A DNA stretch of 64,000 nt from JL08 sp039969355. GTDB taxonomy: Bacteria; Pseudomonadota; Alphaproteobacteria; Rhodobacterales; Rhodobacteraceae. The notes under the pieces were generated by a model. That model saw only the letters and a program-made list of their open reading frames with translations, was not told where the DNA came from and did no database searches. The stretch's first letter is position 1. Every line of letters starts with the position of its first letter. Location of the stretch: assembly GCA_039969355.1 (NCBI GenBank), contig JBDVOA010000013.1, positions 46,714 through 110,713 of the forward strand, read 5' to 3'. Positions 42,917-51,957 of the stretch are shown here, in pieces. A program made the position numbers and the translations under genes.

Positions 42917-43351
42917 CTAGTGCCCCATGATCATACCTTCAAGCGCGTCTTTCTCCATCGCAAGTTCCGCCAGGCGCGCCTTGACTACATCGCCCAATGA
43001 GATCAGGCCGACCAAAGCGCCGTCCTCAAGCACCGGCATATGGCGAAACCGCCCGTCGGTCATCATGCCCAGAACAGCGTCCGCATTGTCGTTGCGCGTG
43101 CACGTGATCAGCTTGGATGTCATATAGTCTTCTACCTTGGCTGTCAGGACAGCACTGCCGTGCTTTGCCATTTTGCGAACAATGTCGCGTTCGGACAAAA
43201 TACCATCAGGTGATTTGCCGTCCTTAGACACCAGAACCGTACCAATCTTTTTGTCGGCAAGTATCTTCAAGACTTCCTCAATCGACGTGCCGGGTTTCAC
43301 CGTCATGACGGACTCATCGGCTTTTGATTTCAGAATCTGGTGCACTAGCAT
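42917..43351 (-). CDS. CBS-domain pair protein
   Basis: 144 residues made almost wholly of two CBS motifs: TSIEEVLKILADKKIGTVLV with GILSERDIVR, and NADAVLGMMTDGRFRHMPVL with LVGLISLGDVVKARL. Such stand-alone pairs bind adenine nucleotides and regulate partners. No catalytic domain and no obvious partner next to it. Confidence 0.88.
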   Translation of the reverse strand: MLVHQILKSKADESVMTVKPGTSIEEVLKILADKKIGTVLVSKDGKSPDGILSERDIVRKMAKHGSAVLTAKVEDYMTSKLITCTRNDNADAVLGMMTDGRFRHMPVLEDGALVGLISLGDVVKARLAELAMEKDALEGMIMGH

Positions 43352-43409
43352 AGCGGCCCTCCCTGGGAATTCTCGGACAAGGCCAGCCTTGACTCAATGA
43401 CGGTCCAAG

Positions 43410-44330
43410 TCAAGTGAGTGCCTCGAGCCGGGCGACTTCATCTGCAACTCTGGTTGTCAGCAGCTCCGCGAACCGATTCATCCGCACACTTTGCAGCTCG
43501 TTTTTGTGGCGGATCAAATAAAAACTGCGGGTCAGACTGATCTGATCCGGTAGTATTTTTCGCAAGCCCTGAACCGCAGGCGCGGCAAAATCGTGGATGA
43601 CCCCGACACCGCTGCCTTGCCGCACCATGTTGATCTGAACTGAAACCGAATTGGACGACAGTGCCACCCGCTTGAGGCCCAAATTCGACAGATAATCCAG
43701 CTCACTGTCAAAAATCATGTCCGGAATGTAACCAATGATGCGGTGCTGATGCAAATCGTCCAAGGCGTGTATCGGCGGATGTGACAGCAGGTAATCCTGC
43801 GTTGCCATAAGGTGAAGCTTGTAATCCGTCAGTCGCTCCACATGTAGCCCGTCCGACGTTGGCGCACTGACACCTATCACTACATCCGCCTCGCGCCGGG
43901 ACAGATTGAAAACTCGCGGCAACGCCACAATTTGCAAATCCAAATTAGGGTTTTCGTCACATATCGCGGCGCACACCTGAGGCAACAGGTAGTTTGCGGA
44001 TCCGTCTGGCGCGCCCAACCTGATTTGCCCGCTTAGCCCTTCATCCGCAGCGCCGGGCAGTTCAGCCACTGCCTGCATTGCCAGTTCAGCCGCTTCAGCA
44101 CGCACAAGCAACCGCTGTCCAATGTCGCTCATCACATATCCCTGCGGCGATTTAGCAAATAGATCGACGCCCATATTGGCCTCAAGTCGCGCGATGCGCC
44201 TCCCGATCGTTGCCGGATCAACCCGCAGCCGTTTCCCAGCGCCAGATAGACTGGATTCCCGCGCGACTGCCAGAAATACCCGCAGATCATCCCAATGTGG
44301 TTGCAACTCGCCACCTTTGCATTTTTGCAA
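43410..44330 (-). CDS. LysR-family transcriptional regulator divergent from mmsA
   Basis: 306 residues: winged helix at 14-72 (DDLRVFLAVARESSLSGAGKRL, then IGRRIARLEANMGVDLF), followed by an effector domain. Only 78 bases separate its start from mmsA, so control of that gene is likely. In pseudomonads mmsA is controlled by an AraC-type MmsR, so a LysR here is a different arrangement. Confidence 0.86.
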   Translation of the reverse strand: MQKCKGGELQPHWDDLRVFLAVARESSLSGAGKRLRVDPATIGRRIARLEANMGVDLFAKSPQGYVMSDIGQRLLVRAEAAELAMQAVAELPGAADEGLSGQIRLGAPDGSANYLLPQVCAAICDENPNLDLQIVALPRVFNLSRREADVVIGVSAPTSDGLHVERLTDYKLHLMATQDYLLSHPPIHALDDLHQHRIIGYIPDMIFDSELDYLSNLGLKRVALSSNSVSVQINMVRQGSGVGVIHDFAAPAVQGLRKILPDQISLTRSFYLIRHKNELQSVRMNRFAELLTTRVADEVARLEALT

Positions 44331-44408
44331 GATTGATTTTGAAATCTTGCCTCTGTTCGCCCGTTTTTTGCAAGACTATACTGCATCCAAATTTTAAGGA
44401 GAGATATC

Positions 44409-45908
44409 ATGCAAGAGATGACCCACTACATTAACGGTGCACATGTTAATGGCACATCGGGCCGTTTTTCCGACATCTATAACCCGGCGACTGGCGACGT
44501 GCAGGCAAAATGCCCGCTTGCGTCCACCGCCGAAGTCGACTCGGCTGTTCAACACGCGCTTGCGGCGCAACCAGCTTGGGCGGCCACCAACCCGCAGCGG
44601 CGCGCTAGGGTCATGATGAAATTCGTCAGCCTACTCAATCGTGACATGGATAAACTGGCAGAGGCGCTCAGCCGAGAGCATGGCAAGACTCTGCCAGATG
44701 CGGCAGGTGATGTGCAGCGCGGACTCGAAGTTGTAGAATATTGCATTGGCGCGCCCGAATTGCTTAAGGGGGACTATACTGACAGCGCGGGTCCCGGCAT
44801 TGACATGTACTCAATGCGTCAGGCACTTGGCGTATCAGCAGGCATTACACCGTTCAACTTTCCAGCAATGATCCCGATGTGGATGTTTGCTCCTGCCATC
44901 GTTTGCGGCAACGCTTTCATCCTCAAACCGTCCGAGCGAGACCCATCTGTGCCTCTGATGCTTGCGGAGCTGATGGAAGAAGCCGGTCTGCCTAAGGGAA
45001 TCCTGCAGGTCGTCAACGGCGACAAGGAAGCGGTCGATGCGATCCTGCACCATGATGTTATTCAGTCGGTTGGTTTTGTCGGCTCGACCCCGATCGCTGA
45101 ATACATCTATTCAACCGGATGCGCGAACGGGAAGCGTGTACAGTGCTTTGGCGGCGCAAAGAACCACATGATCATCATGCCGGACGCCGACATGGACCAG
45201 GCTGCAGATGCGCTAGTGGGCGCAGGTTACGGCGCTGCCGGAGAGCGCTGCATGGCAATATCCGTGGCCGTACCAGTGGGAGATGAAACCGCAGATCGCT
45301 TGATCGAAAAACTGGTGCCCCGCGTTGAGGCGTTGAAAGTCGGCCCCTATACATCCGAAAATGACGTGGATTACGGACCCGTTGTCACATCTGCTGCCAA
45401 AGCCAACATTGAACGACTCGTTCAGACCGGGATCGATCAGGGCGCAAAACTGGTAATTGATGGACGCAACTTTGCCCTACAGGGCTACGAGGACGGTTTC
45501 TTCGTCGGGCCACATCTGTTCGACAACGTCACCAAAGACATGGATATCTATAAATACGAAATCTTCGGCCCGGTCCTTAGTACAGTCCGCGCGCAAAGCT
45601 ACGAAGAAGCCATTGGTCTGGCGATGGATCACGAGTACGGCAACGGTACTGCTATCTTTACGCGCGACGGAGACGCAGCTCGCGATTTCGCCAATCGGAT
45701 CAATGTCGGTATGGTGGGGATCAACGTGCCAATCCCAGTACCATTGGCATATCATACTTTTGGCGGCTGGAAGAAGTCGGTGTTTGGTGACCTGAACCAG
45801 CACGGGCCTGATGCGTTCAAATTCTACACCCGTACCAAGACTATCACGGCGCGCTGGCCGTCAGGCATCAAAGAAGGCGGCGAGTTTAGTATTCCTGTGA
45901 TGGAATAG
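44409..45908 (+). CDS. mmsA: CoA-acylating methylmalonate-semialdehyde dehydrogenase
   Basis: 499 residues. Converts methylmalonate semialdehyde (valine) or malonate semialdehyde to propionyl- or acetyl-CoA. The catalytic Cys is in AAGERCMAISVAVPVG, with FVGSTPIAEYIY and the family-specific ITPFNFPAMIPMWMFAPAI. Preceded by AAGGAGAG. An acyl-CoA dehydrogenase for valine breakdown lies 2 kb downstream. Confidence 0.93.
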   Translation: MQEMTHYINGAHVNGTSGRFSDIYNPATGDVQAKCPLASTAEVDSAVQHALAAQPAWAATNPQRRARVMMKFVSLLNRDMDKLAEALSREHGKTLPDAAGDVQRGLEVVEYCIGAPELLKGDYTDSAGPGIDMYSMRQALGVSAGITPFNFPAMIPMWMFAPAIVCGNAFILKPSERDPSVPLMLAELMEEAGLPKGILQVVNGDKEAVDAILHHDVIQSVGFVGSTPIAEYIYSTGCANGKRVQCFGGAKNHMIIMPDADMDQAADALVGAGYGAAGERCMAISVAVPVGDETADRLIEKLVPRVEALKVGPYTSENDVDYGPVVTSAAKANIERLVQTGIDQGAKLVIDGRNFALQGYEDGFFVGPHLFDNVTKDMDIYKYEIFGPVLSTVRAQSYEEAIGLAMDHEYGNGTAIFTRDGDAARDFANRINVGMVGINVPIPVPLAYHTFGGWKKSVFGDLNQHGPDAFKFYTRTKTITARWPSGIKEGGEFSIPVME

Positions 45909-45932
45909 ATAAGAGCGACTGCAAAATAGGCT

Positions 45933-45969
45933 AAGCCCCGACAAAACCTGTCGGGGCTTCTTCTTTTTT
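45933..45969 (+). terminator. Intrinsic terminator after mmsA
   Basis: AAGCCCCGACA / TGTCGGGGCTT stem around a short AAACC loop, then a T-rich tail (TTCTTCTTTTTTT). Confidence 0.85.
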
Positions 45970-46070
45970 TGCGGGGGCATTGTGTTACCCGATTAACAAC
46001 CGCATTTACCTGTCGTGCCTTGCACAATAGGCTGACCTGAAAATTTGCGAAGCAGTGCAAAGGAGAGCAG

Positions 46071-47186
46071 GTGCAGAAAACTTTTACACTTGGGATCGAA
46101 GAAGAATACTTGCTTGTCGACCGCGACAGCCTTGACCTGGCGGTCGCGCCACCAGCTCTGATGGAGGCCTGCCAGAACGATTTGCAGGGTCAGGTCAGCC
46201 CTGAATTTCTGAAATGTCAGATCGAAGTCGGAACGCAGGTTTGCACCACCATTGCCGACGCGCGAGAAGACCTCAAACGGCTACGGTCTTGTGTTTTGCG
46301 CCACGCGGCGGCCCATAATCTCGCACCGATTGCCGCCAGTTGCCATCCATTTGCCGACTGGAAGAATCAGAGCCATACAGCCCGAGATCGCTATGACGCA
46401 TTGGAGCTGGCCCTCGGCGGAGTGGCGCGCCGCATGTTGATCTGTGGTATGCACGTGCATGTCGGCATTGAAGACAAGGCCTTGCGCACCGACCTCATGC
46501 CGCAGCTCAGCTACTTCTTGCCGCATCTCCTGGCACTCTCGACTTCTTCCCCGTTCTGGAAGGGCGATGACACAGGGCTCGCCTCTTATCGTCTTTCGGT
46601 ATTTGATAATTTACCCCGGACCGGTCTGCCGCCCCATTTTGAAAGCTGGGCCGAGTATGAGCGTACCTCCCACACTTTGATTGAGCTGGGCGTGATTGAA
46701 GATACCAGCAAGATCTGGTGGGACTTGCGCCCCTCGCACAACTTCCCGACGTTAGAAACCCGCATCATGGATGTCTCGCCCAGACTGGAAGACACACTGT
46801 CATTGGCTGCTTTGATACAAGCCATCACCCGGATGCTGTGCCGGTTGCGCGAACGCAACCAGCGCTGGCGTACCTACGATCGGTTCCTTATTGCGGAAAA
46901 CCGGTGGCGCGCGCAGCGCTACGGCACGTCAGAAGGATTGATAGATTTTGGTCAGCGCAGCATTACTCCGTTTGGGACCCTACTAGACGAATTGATTGAA
47001 ATGTTGGCGGAAGACGCGGACAATCTAGGCACTGAACGAGAACTCGAAGCCCTGCGTAATATCGTCGAAAACGGCACAAGTTCCACCCGCCAACGACAGG
47101 TTCACGCGAAAGCCGAGGCGGCTGGGCAAGATGAGGGTCAAGCTGTTGTGCGCCATCTGATTGACGAATTTCACGCCTCTCTATGA
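46071..47186 (+). CDS. YbdK-type carboxylate-amine ligase (glutamate-cysteine ligase GCS2 family)
   Basis: 371 residues from GTG after AAAGGAGAGCAG. GCS2 features: TLGIEEEYLLVDRDSLDLAV at the start, MLICGMHVHVGIED, and DLRPSHNFPTLETRIMDVS. YbdK of E. coli has weak gamma-glutamyl-cysteine ligase activity; the true substrate of such proteins is mostly unknown. It stands alone between terminators. Confidence 0.88.
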   Translation: MQKTFTLGIEEEYLLVDRDSLDLAVAPPALMEACQNDLQGQVSPEFLKCQIEVGTQVCTTIADAREDLKRLRSCVLRHAAAHNLAPIAASCHPFADWKNQSHTARDRYDALELALGGVARRMLICGMHVHVGIEDKALRTDLMPQLSYFLPHLLALSTSSPFWKGDDTGLASYRLSVFDNLPRTGLPPHFESWAEYERTSHTLIELGVIEDTSKIWWDLRPSHNFPTLETRIMDVSPRLEDTLSLAALIQAITRMLCRLRERNQRWRTYDRFLIAENRWRAQRYGTSEGLIDFGQRSITPFGTLLDELIEMLAEDADNLGTERELEALRNIVENGTSSTRQRQVHAKAEAAGQDEGQAVVRHLIDEFHASL

Positions 47187-47200
47187 CGCCTGCATGCCGG

Positions 47201-47229
47201 AAAAAAAGGGTGGCCCTCAGGGCCACCCT
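47201..47229 (-). terminator. Strong intrinsic terminator facing the minus strand
   Basis: AGGGTGGCCC-TCA-GGGCCACCCT with a perfect ten-base stem. Its run of seven Ts exists only when read on the minus strand, so it ends a transcript coming from the right, where no minus-strand protein gene is present. It may also stop ybdK readthrough. Confidence 0.75.
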
Positions 47230-47502
47230 AATCGTCATTTGCCTCAGAAACCCGAGGTATTAAATGAACATTTCCAATTTGCGCAGCAACTTCTTCACTG
47301 AATTCGGCAAAGCAAGTTAGTTAATCTCGTGCGCCGCAATCTCATATGCTGAAGTCGCAGCGCACCGCTACACAAGCAGCGCTTTTACTCCACACTCGCA
47401 GCAAAAAACCCAAAACCCCCAAACCATATAACAACTGCCGCGTGGCCCTAACCAATCCGGGCCGGCGCCCCCCACCCAATAATTCACACAGGTATTGACG
47501 CT
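47201..47502 (-). ncRNA. Candidate structured noncoding RNA of about 300 bases
   Basis: A promoter at 47509-47537 and a terminator at 47201-47229 on the same strand enclose sequence with no convincing coding frame. In transcript order it shows GGCCC/GGGCC, a stem GCGGCA/TGCTGC closing a loop with runs of G (GGTTTGGGGGTTTTGGG), an AGCGC/GCGCT hairpin, and the terminator. I checked for tmRNA tag codons and RNase P landmarks and found none. It could be a novel RNA or the leader of a tiny peptide. Confidence 0.45.
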
Positions 47503-47508
47503 AGGTAA

Positions 47509-47537
47509 ACTATATCATCGGCGTAAAACCGCCGCAA
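47509..47537 (-). promoter_or_regulatory. Sigma70-type promoter driving the minus-strand RNA
   Basis: On the minus strand: TTGCGG (47537-47532), 17-base spacer, TATAGT (47514-47509). Its direction agrees with the terminator 280 bases downstream. Confidence 0.45.
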
Positions 47538-47958
47538 TCGCGAAATTGTGTCAGATCGTCTTCGGTTGATCTTTAGCAAGTGCTGTCTGACAATTGGTTT
47601 AATCATTTTTTTCAACCCTCTAAGACGCAATCTTTAAGTAATAATATCTATTACGACACCATTACTGGGTGTTATTTATTTATTTTCAATACTCTTTCGC
47701 TAGCGACGCGATGGCATTTTTACCTTCAGAATCGCTGCCTCCGGCGAATCCAACTCTAGGTCCATTCATCTCTTGATCGACATGCCATTTCTTGTCCTCA
47801 CCTATTCCAAAAGCCTTGCGGCACCTTTTCTTGCAAGCAAATGCATAATCAACCACTTGGCGATACGAGCACAATTCTGCCCTATTGCCAAAGCGCACAT
47901 CGCATCGCTAAATGATTGTCTGTTCAACTCCAGCCTGTCAAAGATAAGAGGTTCACCC
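47538..47958. other. AT-rich intergenic region upstream of the acyl-CoA dehydrogenase
   Basis: Contains an AT-rich block (47580-47690) with a weak hairpin ACACC/GGTGT near 47659-47673 followed by TATTTATTTATTTT. Open frames here on either strand lack start signals. The promoter of the acyl-CoA dehydrogenase gene is probably inside but is not distinct. Confidence 0.4.
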
Positions 47959-49101
47959 ATGGATTTTGCCTTAAGTGAAGAGCAATCCACTATTTTTGAT
48001 ATGGCGCGCGCCTTTGGCACAGAACATATAGCCCCGTTTGCGCGCACTTGGGAAACAGATGGTACAATCCCGAAGGAACTTTGGCGGCGCATTGCGGAAT
48101 TGGGCTTTGGCGGACTTTACGTCAGCGAAGAGGCTGGCGGCTCGGGCCTTAGCCGTCTAGATGCCACGCTGGTATTCGAAGCGCTGTCCATGGCCTGTCC
48201 GTCCGTGGCCGCCTTTCTGTCAATTCACAATATGTGCGCCAAGATGATCGACAGCTTCGGATCGGAGGCGCAAAAGACTGAACTATTGCCAGATGTTTTA
48301 GCAATGAAGACAATACTATCTTATTGCCTGACTGAACCCGGGTCCGGGTCGGACGCGGTGGCCCTTAGAACCAGTGCTGTGCGTACGAACGAAGGTTACA
48401 ATCTGAACGGCACTAAAGCATTCATCTCTGGCGGCGGCTATTCGGATGCATATGTCGTGATGGCCCGCACCGGCGAAGATGGCGCCAAAGGAGTGTCAGC
48501 CCTATTTGTGGAGGCCGGCAGCCCCGGCCTCTCTTTTGGTGGGCTGGAAGATAAGATGGGCTGGCGCAGCCAACCCACCCGACAGGTTCAGTTTGACGAT
48601 TGCAAGATCAATTCCGACTGCTTGATCGGAACGGAAGGGTCTGGTTTCAAATACGCCATGATGGGGTTGGATGGCGGACGCCTGAACATTTCGGCCTGTT
48701 CACTGGGCGCCGCGCAATGCGCGCTCGATGCGACGCTGGCCTATATGGGGGAACGCAAGGCATTTGGTCAGCCGATCGATCAGTTTCAGGGGTTGCAGTT
48801 CAGACTGGCCGATATGGAAATCGAATTGCAGGCCGCCCGAACCTTTTTGCGCCATGCGGCGTGGAAGCTGGATCAGGGCGCGACCGATGCAACCAAATAT
48901 TGCGCCATGGCGAAGAAATTCGTAACTGAGGCTGGCAGCAAAGTTGTTGATCAATGCCTGCAACTACATGGCGGATACGGTTATCTGGCCGACTATGGCA
49001 TTGAAAAACTTGTCCGTGATCTGCGCGTGCACCAAATTCTGGAAGGCACCAATGAAATAATGCGTCTGATTGTGGCCCGCGACATGCTGAAGTCCAGATA
49101 G
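47959..49101 (+). CDS. Acyl-CoA dehydrogenase, isobutyryl-CoA dehydrogenase-like
   Basis: 380 residues from ATG 47959 after AAGAGGTTCACCC; an extension to 47773 is not supported. FAD enzyme with SYCLTEPGSGSDA, KAFISGGGYSDAYVVMARTG and the C-terminal catalytic Glu in ILEGTNEIMR. The sequence and the nearby mmsA suit the isobutyryl-CoA step of valine catabolism. Assignment to that substrate is moderately sure. Confidence 0.87.
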   Translation: MDFALSEEQSTIFDMARAFGTEHIAPFARTWETDGTIPKELWRRIAELGFGGLYVSEEAGGSGLSRLDATLVFEALSMACPSVAAFLSIHNMCAKMIDSFGSEAQKTELLPDVLAMKTILSYCLTEPGSGSDAVALRTSAVRTNEGYNLNGTKAFISGGGYSDAYVVMARTGEDGAKGVSALFVEAGSPGLSFGGLEDKMGWRSQPTRQVQFDDCKINSDCLIGTEGSGFKYAMMGLDGGRLNISACSLGAAQCALDATLAYMGERKAFGQPIDQFQGLQFRLADMEIELQAARTFLRHAAWKLDQGATDATKYCAMAKKFVTEAGSKVVDQCLQLHGGYGYLADYGIEKLVRDLRVHQILEGTNEIMRLIVARDMLKSR

Positions 49102-49290
49102 ATGATTTAGAGAGTTTCAACACTGGCGCACCGGACACGCTGCGCTGGGCGCCCACCTGGAGGCCTGTACTTTGCGATCAATACCTCACAATAGCTCAAA
49201 AACTAAGAACCAACCGTTCTTGAGTTTGTCACACCGGAAAGAAGCCGCAATGCTTGCGAGATAGGCCATTGCGGTTCAACCCCCGCAGTT

Positions 49291-51678
49291 TCAGCCATGT
49301 GGTAGTGGTTCAATTTCACAGACATACGCACGTAGTGGAACAGACCCGCTGACCGGATCCAACGCGTCGTGATTGATCATCTGATTGAAGTTCGCCGTAT
49401 CTTCGCCAAGGGCCTCATATCCGGGCGCATCAATTTCCGGGCAGGCTTGCCACCAACCGTGCTGACCACAGATGACATCCGGATCAAGGCTTTTGTCCAA
49501 CCGTGCGCGCGCCTTTGCATGCCCATGTGGCGTTCGTATCCTCACCCAGTCACCTGCATTAATGTCTCGCGCCTCGGCGGCGTCCGGATGCATGTCGACC
49601 TGCGGGTCCGGCGCACGGCGCCTCAGGCTTGGCAAACCACGATGCTGGCTCTCGCAATAAAGCGAGTCTTTCGTGCAGGTCAGTATAAGCGGAAAGCGCC
49701 CAATTAGTTCTGGTTGCGCCGAATGCCCGACCAAAGGGGCCTCATAATCGGGCAGCGGCGGATACCCGTGATCCAAAAGCGTTTCAGAGTAGAATTCAAC
49801 TTTTCCGGACGGCGTATTAAATCCGCGTGGCGAGGAGTCGTAAATCTCGCGATACTTATGGAAGTTCATCTGCGACGGCACCCGTATCCCTTCTGGAGCA
49901 GCGCGCAGGGCTTCCAGGGTCAACCCGCTTGGTGAAAGGTGATGTCGATAGGCAGCGTCGATGTCGCCATCCCAGAACAGGTCACCCAGCCCCAGATGAC
50001 AAGCTAGGTCGAAAACGATCCGAATATCTGAACGGGCTTCGCCCCGAGGCGCGACCAATTGCCGGCGCATTTGCACAAGGGAACATGCGTCCTCACTCAC
50101 CTCAAACCCGATCTTCAACCCCTCGGATTCAAAGGGGCTCGTCGCAGGTAAGACAATGTCAGCCAACTCCGCACTGGGGTTCATGAACAGATCAATATGA
50201 ACATTGAATTCAAGCGCTTTCAGTGCTTCGTAGCCACGGCTGCCATCAGCATGGGCCAGCAGCAGATTCGATCCAAAATTGACCATCCCGCGCACTTTGT
50301 AGGGAACCTCTTCGAGAATGGCGCTATAAAGATCTGCCGAATTGATGTGATCATAATTGGCAGGACCAAGCGGTCTGCTGGCGCGACCAAGTGTCTTGTC
50401 ACGTTGCTCGGCAGACAGGAATTCATCGCCCTGAATGTTGTTAGTTGGCACGGTTGGGAATTCTACATTGCCCCCTTTCGTGTCATAGCTGCCGGTCAGC
50501 GCGTATAGCAAGCCAATGGCACGCGCGCTCTGTGTCGCGTTGGATTGCTGTTCAAGCCCGGACCACGCCATGTAGGCAACAGGGCGCGATTGCCACAACA
50601 TTTCTGCTGCACGATTAACATCGGATGCCGGAACACCTGTGATTTTCTCCACAGCCTCAGGAGAATATTGGGCACAGACCCACGTCCAAAGCGCAAAGAC
50701 AGGACGGCAAGTTACGTGCCCCGTCAAAGTAGCCACCCCATAAGACCCGGAAAGAGCGTATCGGTTTGGCCCTGCGCCCCGACTGCAGACCACCGGTCCA
50801 TTGGCTGCAACGCACCACGCCACAAACTCGTCGGATGAGGCATCATGCCTCACTTCGGATGCGCGCAGCATCCGTCCATTGTCCTCGCGCACCAACATCG
50901 GGGCATTGGTCCAATTGCGTAAAAAACCGTCATCGAACCAACCCTGCTTGATCATGATATGGGAAAGGCCCAGAGCCAACGCCCCATCGGTTCCCGGTCG
51001 GACCTGCAACCACGCATCGGCCTGGCGTGCCAACCCTGCGTGTCGGGGATCAACAACGATAAGTTTGGCACCACGTTTTTTGGCAGTACTTGTCGCAGTC
51101 GCATGCGCAATCCGCGAAACGGTTGGATTGTAACCCCAGAACAGGATGCACCCGGCGTTTTCGATATCCGGCATCACACCTGCGGGGAGCGCAGAACCGT
51201 AAGAATAAAGATTCGCGATATAGCGTCCCCACCCGCAAAGCTCCATAGAGACCGATTGATTGGGGCTGCCAAATGCGCGCCGTAGCCGTCTGACCCATTC
51301 CAACGCATCTGACATGGCCGAGGTCGACGGCGACGCGGTGTTGAAAGCGACAGCCTCCGGGCCGTGCGTTTCTGAAATACACTTGAGATTGTCTGCAATT
51401 GTGCGCAGCGCCTCGTCCCAACTGATCCGTTGCCATCCTGGATCAGATGCTCCTTTGGGTCGGGTACGCTTCATCGGAAACTCAAGCCTGTCCGGATGAT
51501 AAATCAGTTCCGGTGCAACTTTGCCCTTGATGCAAAGCGCCTGCCCTGTCGGGTGCGAAGGATCGGCTGAAAGTGCAGTCAAGCGGCCGTTTTCAACGGT
51601 CGCAACTGCACCGCAACGCGAGATGCAAAGCGCGCAAAAACTGGGTATCTTTTTAATAAAATCTGTCTGATCCGGCAT
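49291..51678 (-). CDS. Molybdopterin oxidoreductase with N-terminal [4Fe-4S] site
   Basis: 795 residues from ATG 51678. The cluster motif is FCALCISRCGAV with a fourth Cys in GQALCIKGK. The catalytic domain follows (FWGYNPTVSR, VDPRHAGLARQADAWLQVRPG), and a molydopterin dinucleotide-binding C-terminal domain (AGDWVRIRTPHGHAKARARL). A Cys in MELCGWGRYI sits where the Mo ligand is expected. It belongs to the DMSO reductase superfamily near formate dehydrogenase/thiosulfate reductase types. There is no Tat signal and no adjacent FeS or membrane subunit, so it may be cytosolic with a distant partner. Confidence 0.85.
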   Translation of the reverse strand: MPDQTDFIKKIPSFCALCISRCGAVATVENGRLTALSADPSHPTGQALCIKGKVAPELIYHPDRLEFPMKRTRPKGASDPGWQRISWDEALRTIADNLKCISETHGPEAVAFNTASPSTSAMSDALEWVRRLRRAFGSPNQSVSMELCGWGRYIANLYSYGSALPAGVMPDIENAGCILFWGYNPTVSRIAHATATSTAKKRGAKLIVVDPRHAGLARQADAWLQVRPGTDGALALGLSHIMIKQGWFDDGFLRNWTNAPMLVREDNGRMLRASEVRHDASSDEFVAWCVAANGPVVCSRGAGPNRYALSGSYGVATLTGHVTCRPVFALWTWVCAQYSPEAVEKITGVPASDVNRAAEMLWQSRPVAYMAWSGLEQQSNATQSARAIGLLYALTGSYDTKGGNVEFPTVPTNNIQGDEFLSAEQRDKTLGRASRPLGPANYDHINSADLYSAILEEVPYKVRGMVNFGSNLLLAHADGSRGYEALKALEFNVHIDLFMNPSAELADIVLPATSPFESEGLKIGFEVSEDACSLVQMRRQLVAPRGEARSDIRIVFDLACHLGLGDLFWDGDIDAAYRHHLSPSGLTLEALRAAPEGIRVPSQMNFHKYREIYDSSPRGFNTPSGKVEFYSETLLDHGYPPLPDYEAPLVGHSAQPELIGRFPLILTCTKDSLYCESQHRGLPSLRRRAPDPQVDMHPDAAEARDINAGDWVRIRTPHGHAKARARLDKSLDPDVICGQHGWWQACPEIDAPGYEALGEDTANFNQMINHDALDPVSGSVPLRAYVCEIEPLPHG

Positions 51679-51812
51679 GATTCTGCGCCCTTGGGTTTTA
51701 TGCAGCAAGTATTTCCTGCGCCTGAAATCGTTATCACAATCAATCGCCTTTTTCTTAAGAATGTCAAAGATGGAGGCAGAGAAACTACAGCGCCCTCGAG
51801 CTGATCATGAGC

Positions 51813-51849
51813 GGCTACTGCGCCTTACAATTGGGATGACGCAGTAGCC
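51813..51849. repeat. Ten-base perfect inverted repeat
   Basis: GGCTACTGCG and CGCAGTAGCC arms with a 17-base loop, about 110 bases upstream of the DUF3179-like gene and 135 upstream of the divergent molybdoenzyme start. Confidence 0.5.
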
Positions 51850-51957
51850 AAAAGGTCAATTCCGCACTTGACCGCTGCAGCTCAATTTTGGACTCTGAGA
51901 CAAAGCATCGTTCAAACGACGAGTTGCCAGCAATTCAATTTCTGAGGAGGCAGTATA

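Noticed and set aside
47201..47537. tmRNA, 6S RNA or RNase P RNA at the minus-strand RNA locus
   Set aside because: No tag-peptide codons of the ANDN type, no RNase P GAGGAAAGTCC core and no clear 6S bulge could be found by eye.
47686..47898. 70-residue minus-strand frame in the AT-rich region
   Set aside because: No ribosome site, no family resemblance, and it overlaps the likely promoter region of the acyl-CoA dehydrogenase gene.
47773..47958. N-terminal extension of the acyl-CoA dehydrogenase
   Set aside because: Composition is not that of the family and the ATG at 47959 has a ribosome site and the normal MDFALSEEQ start.
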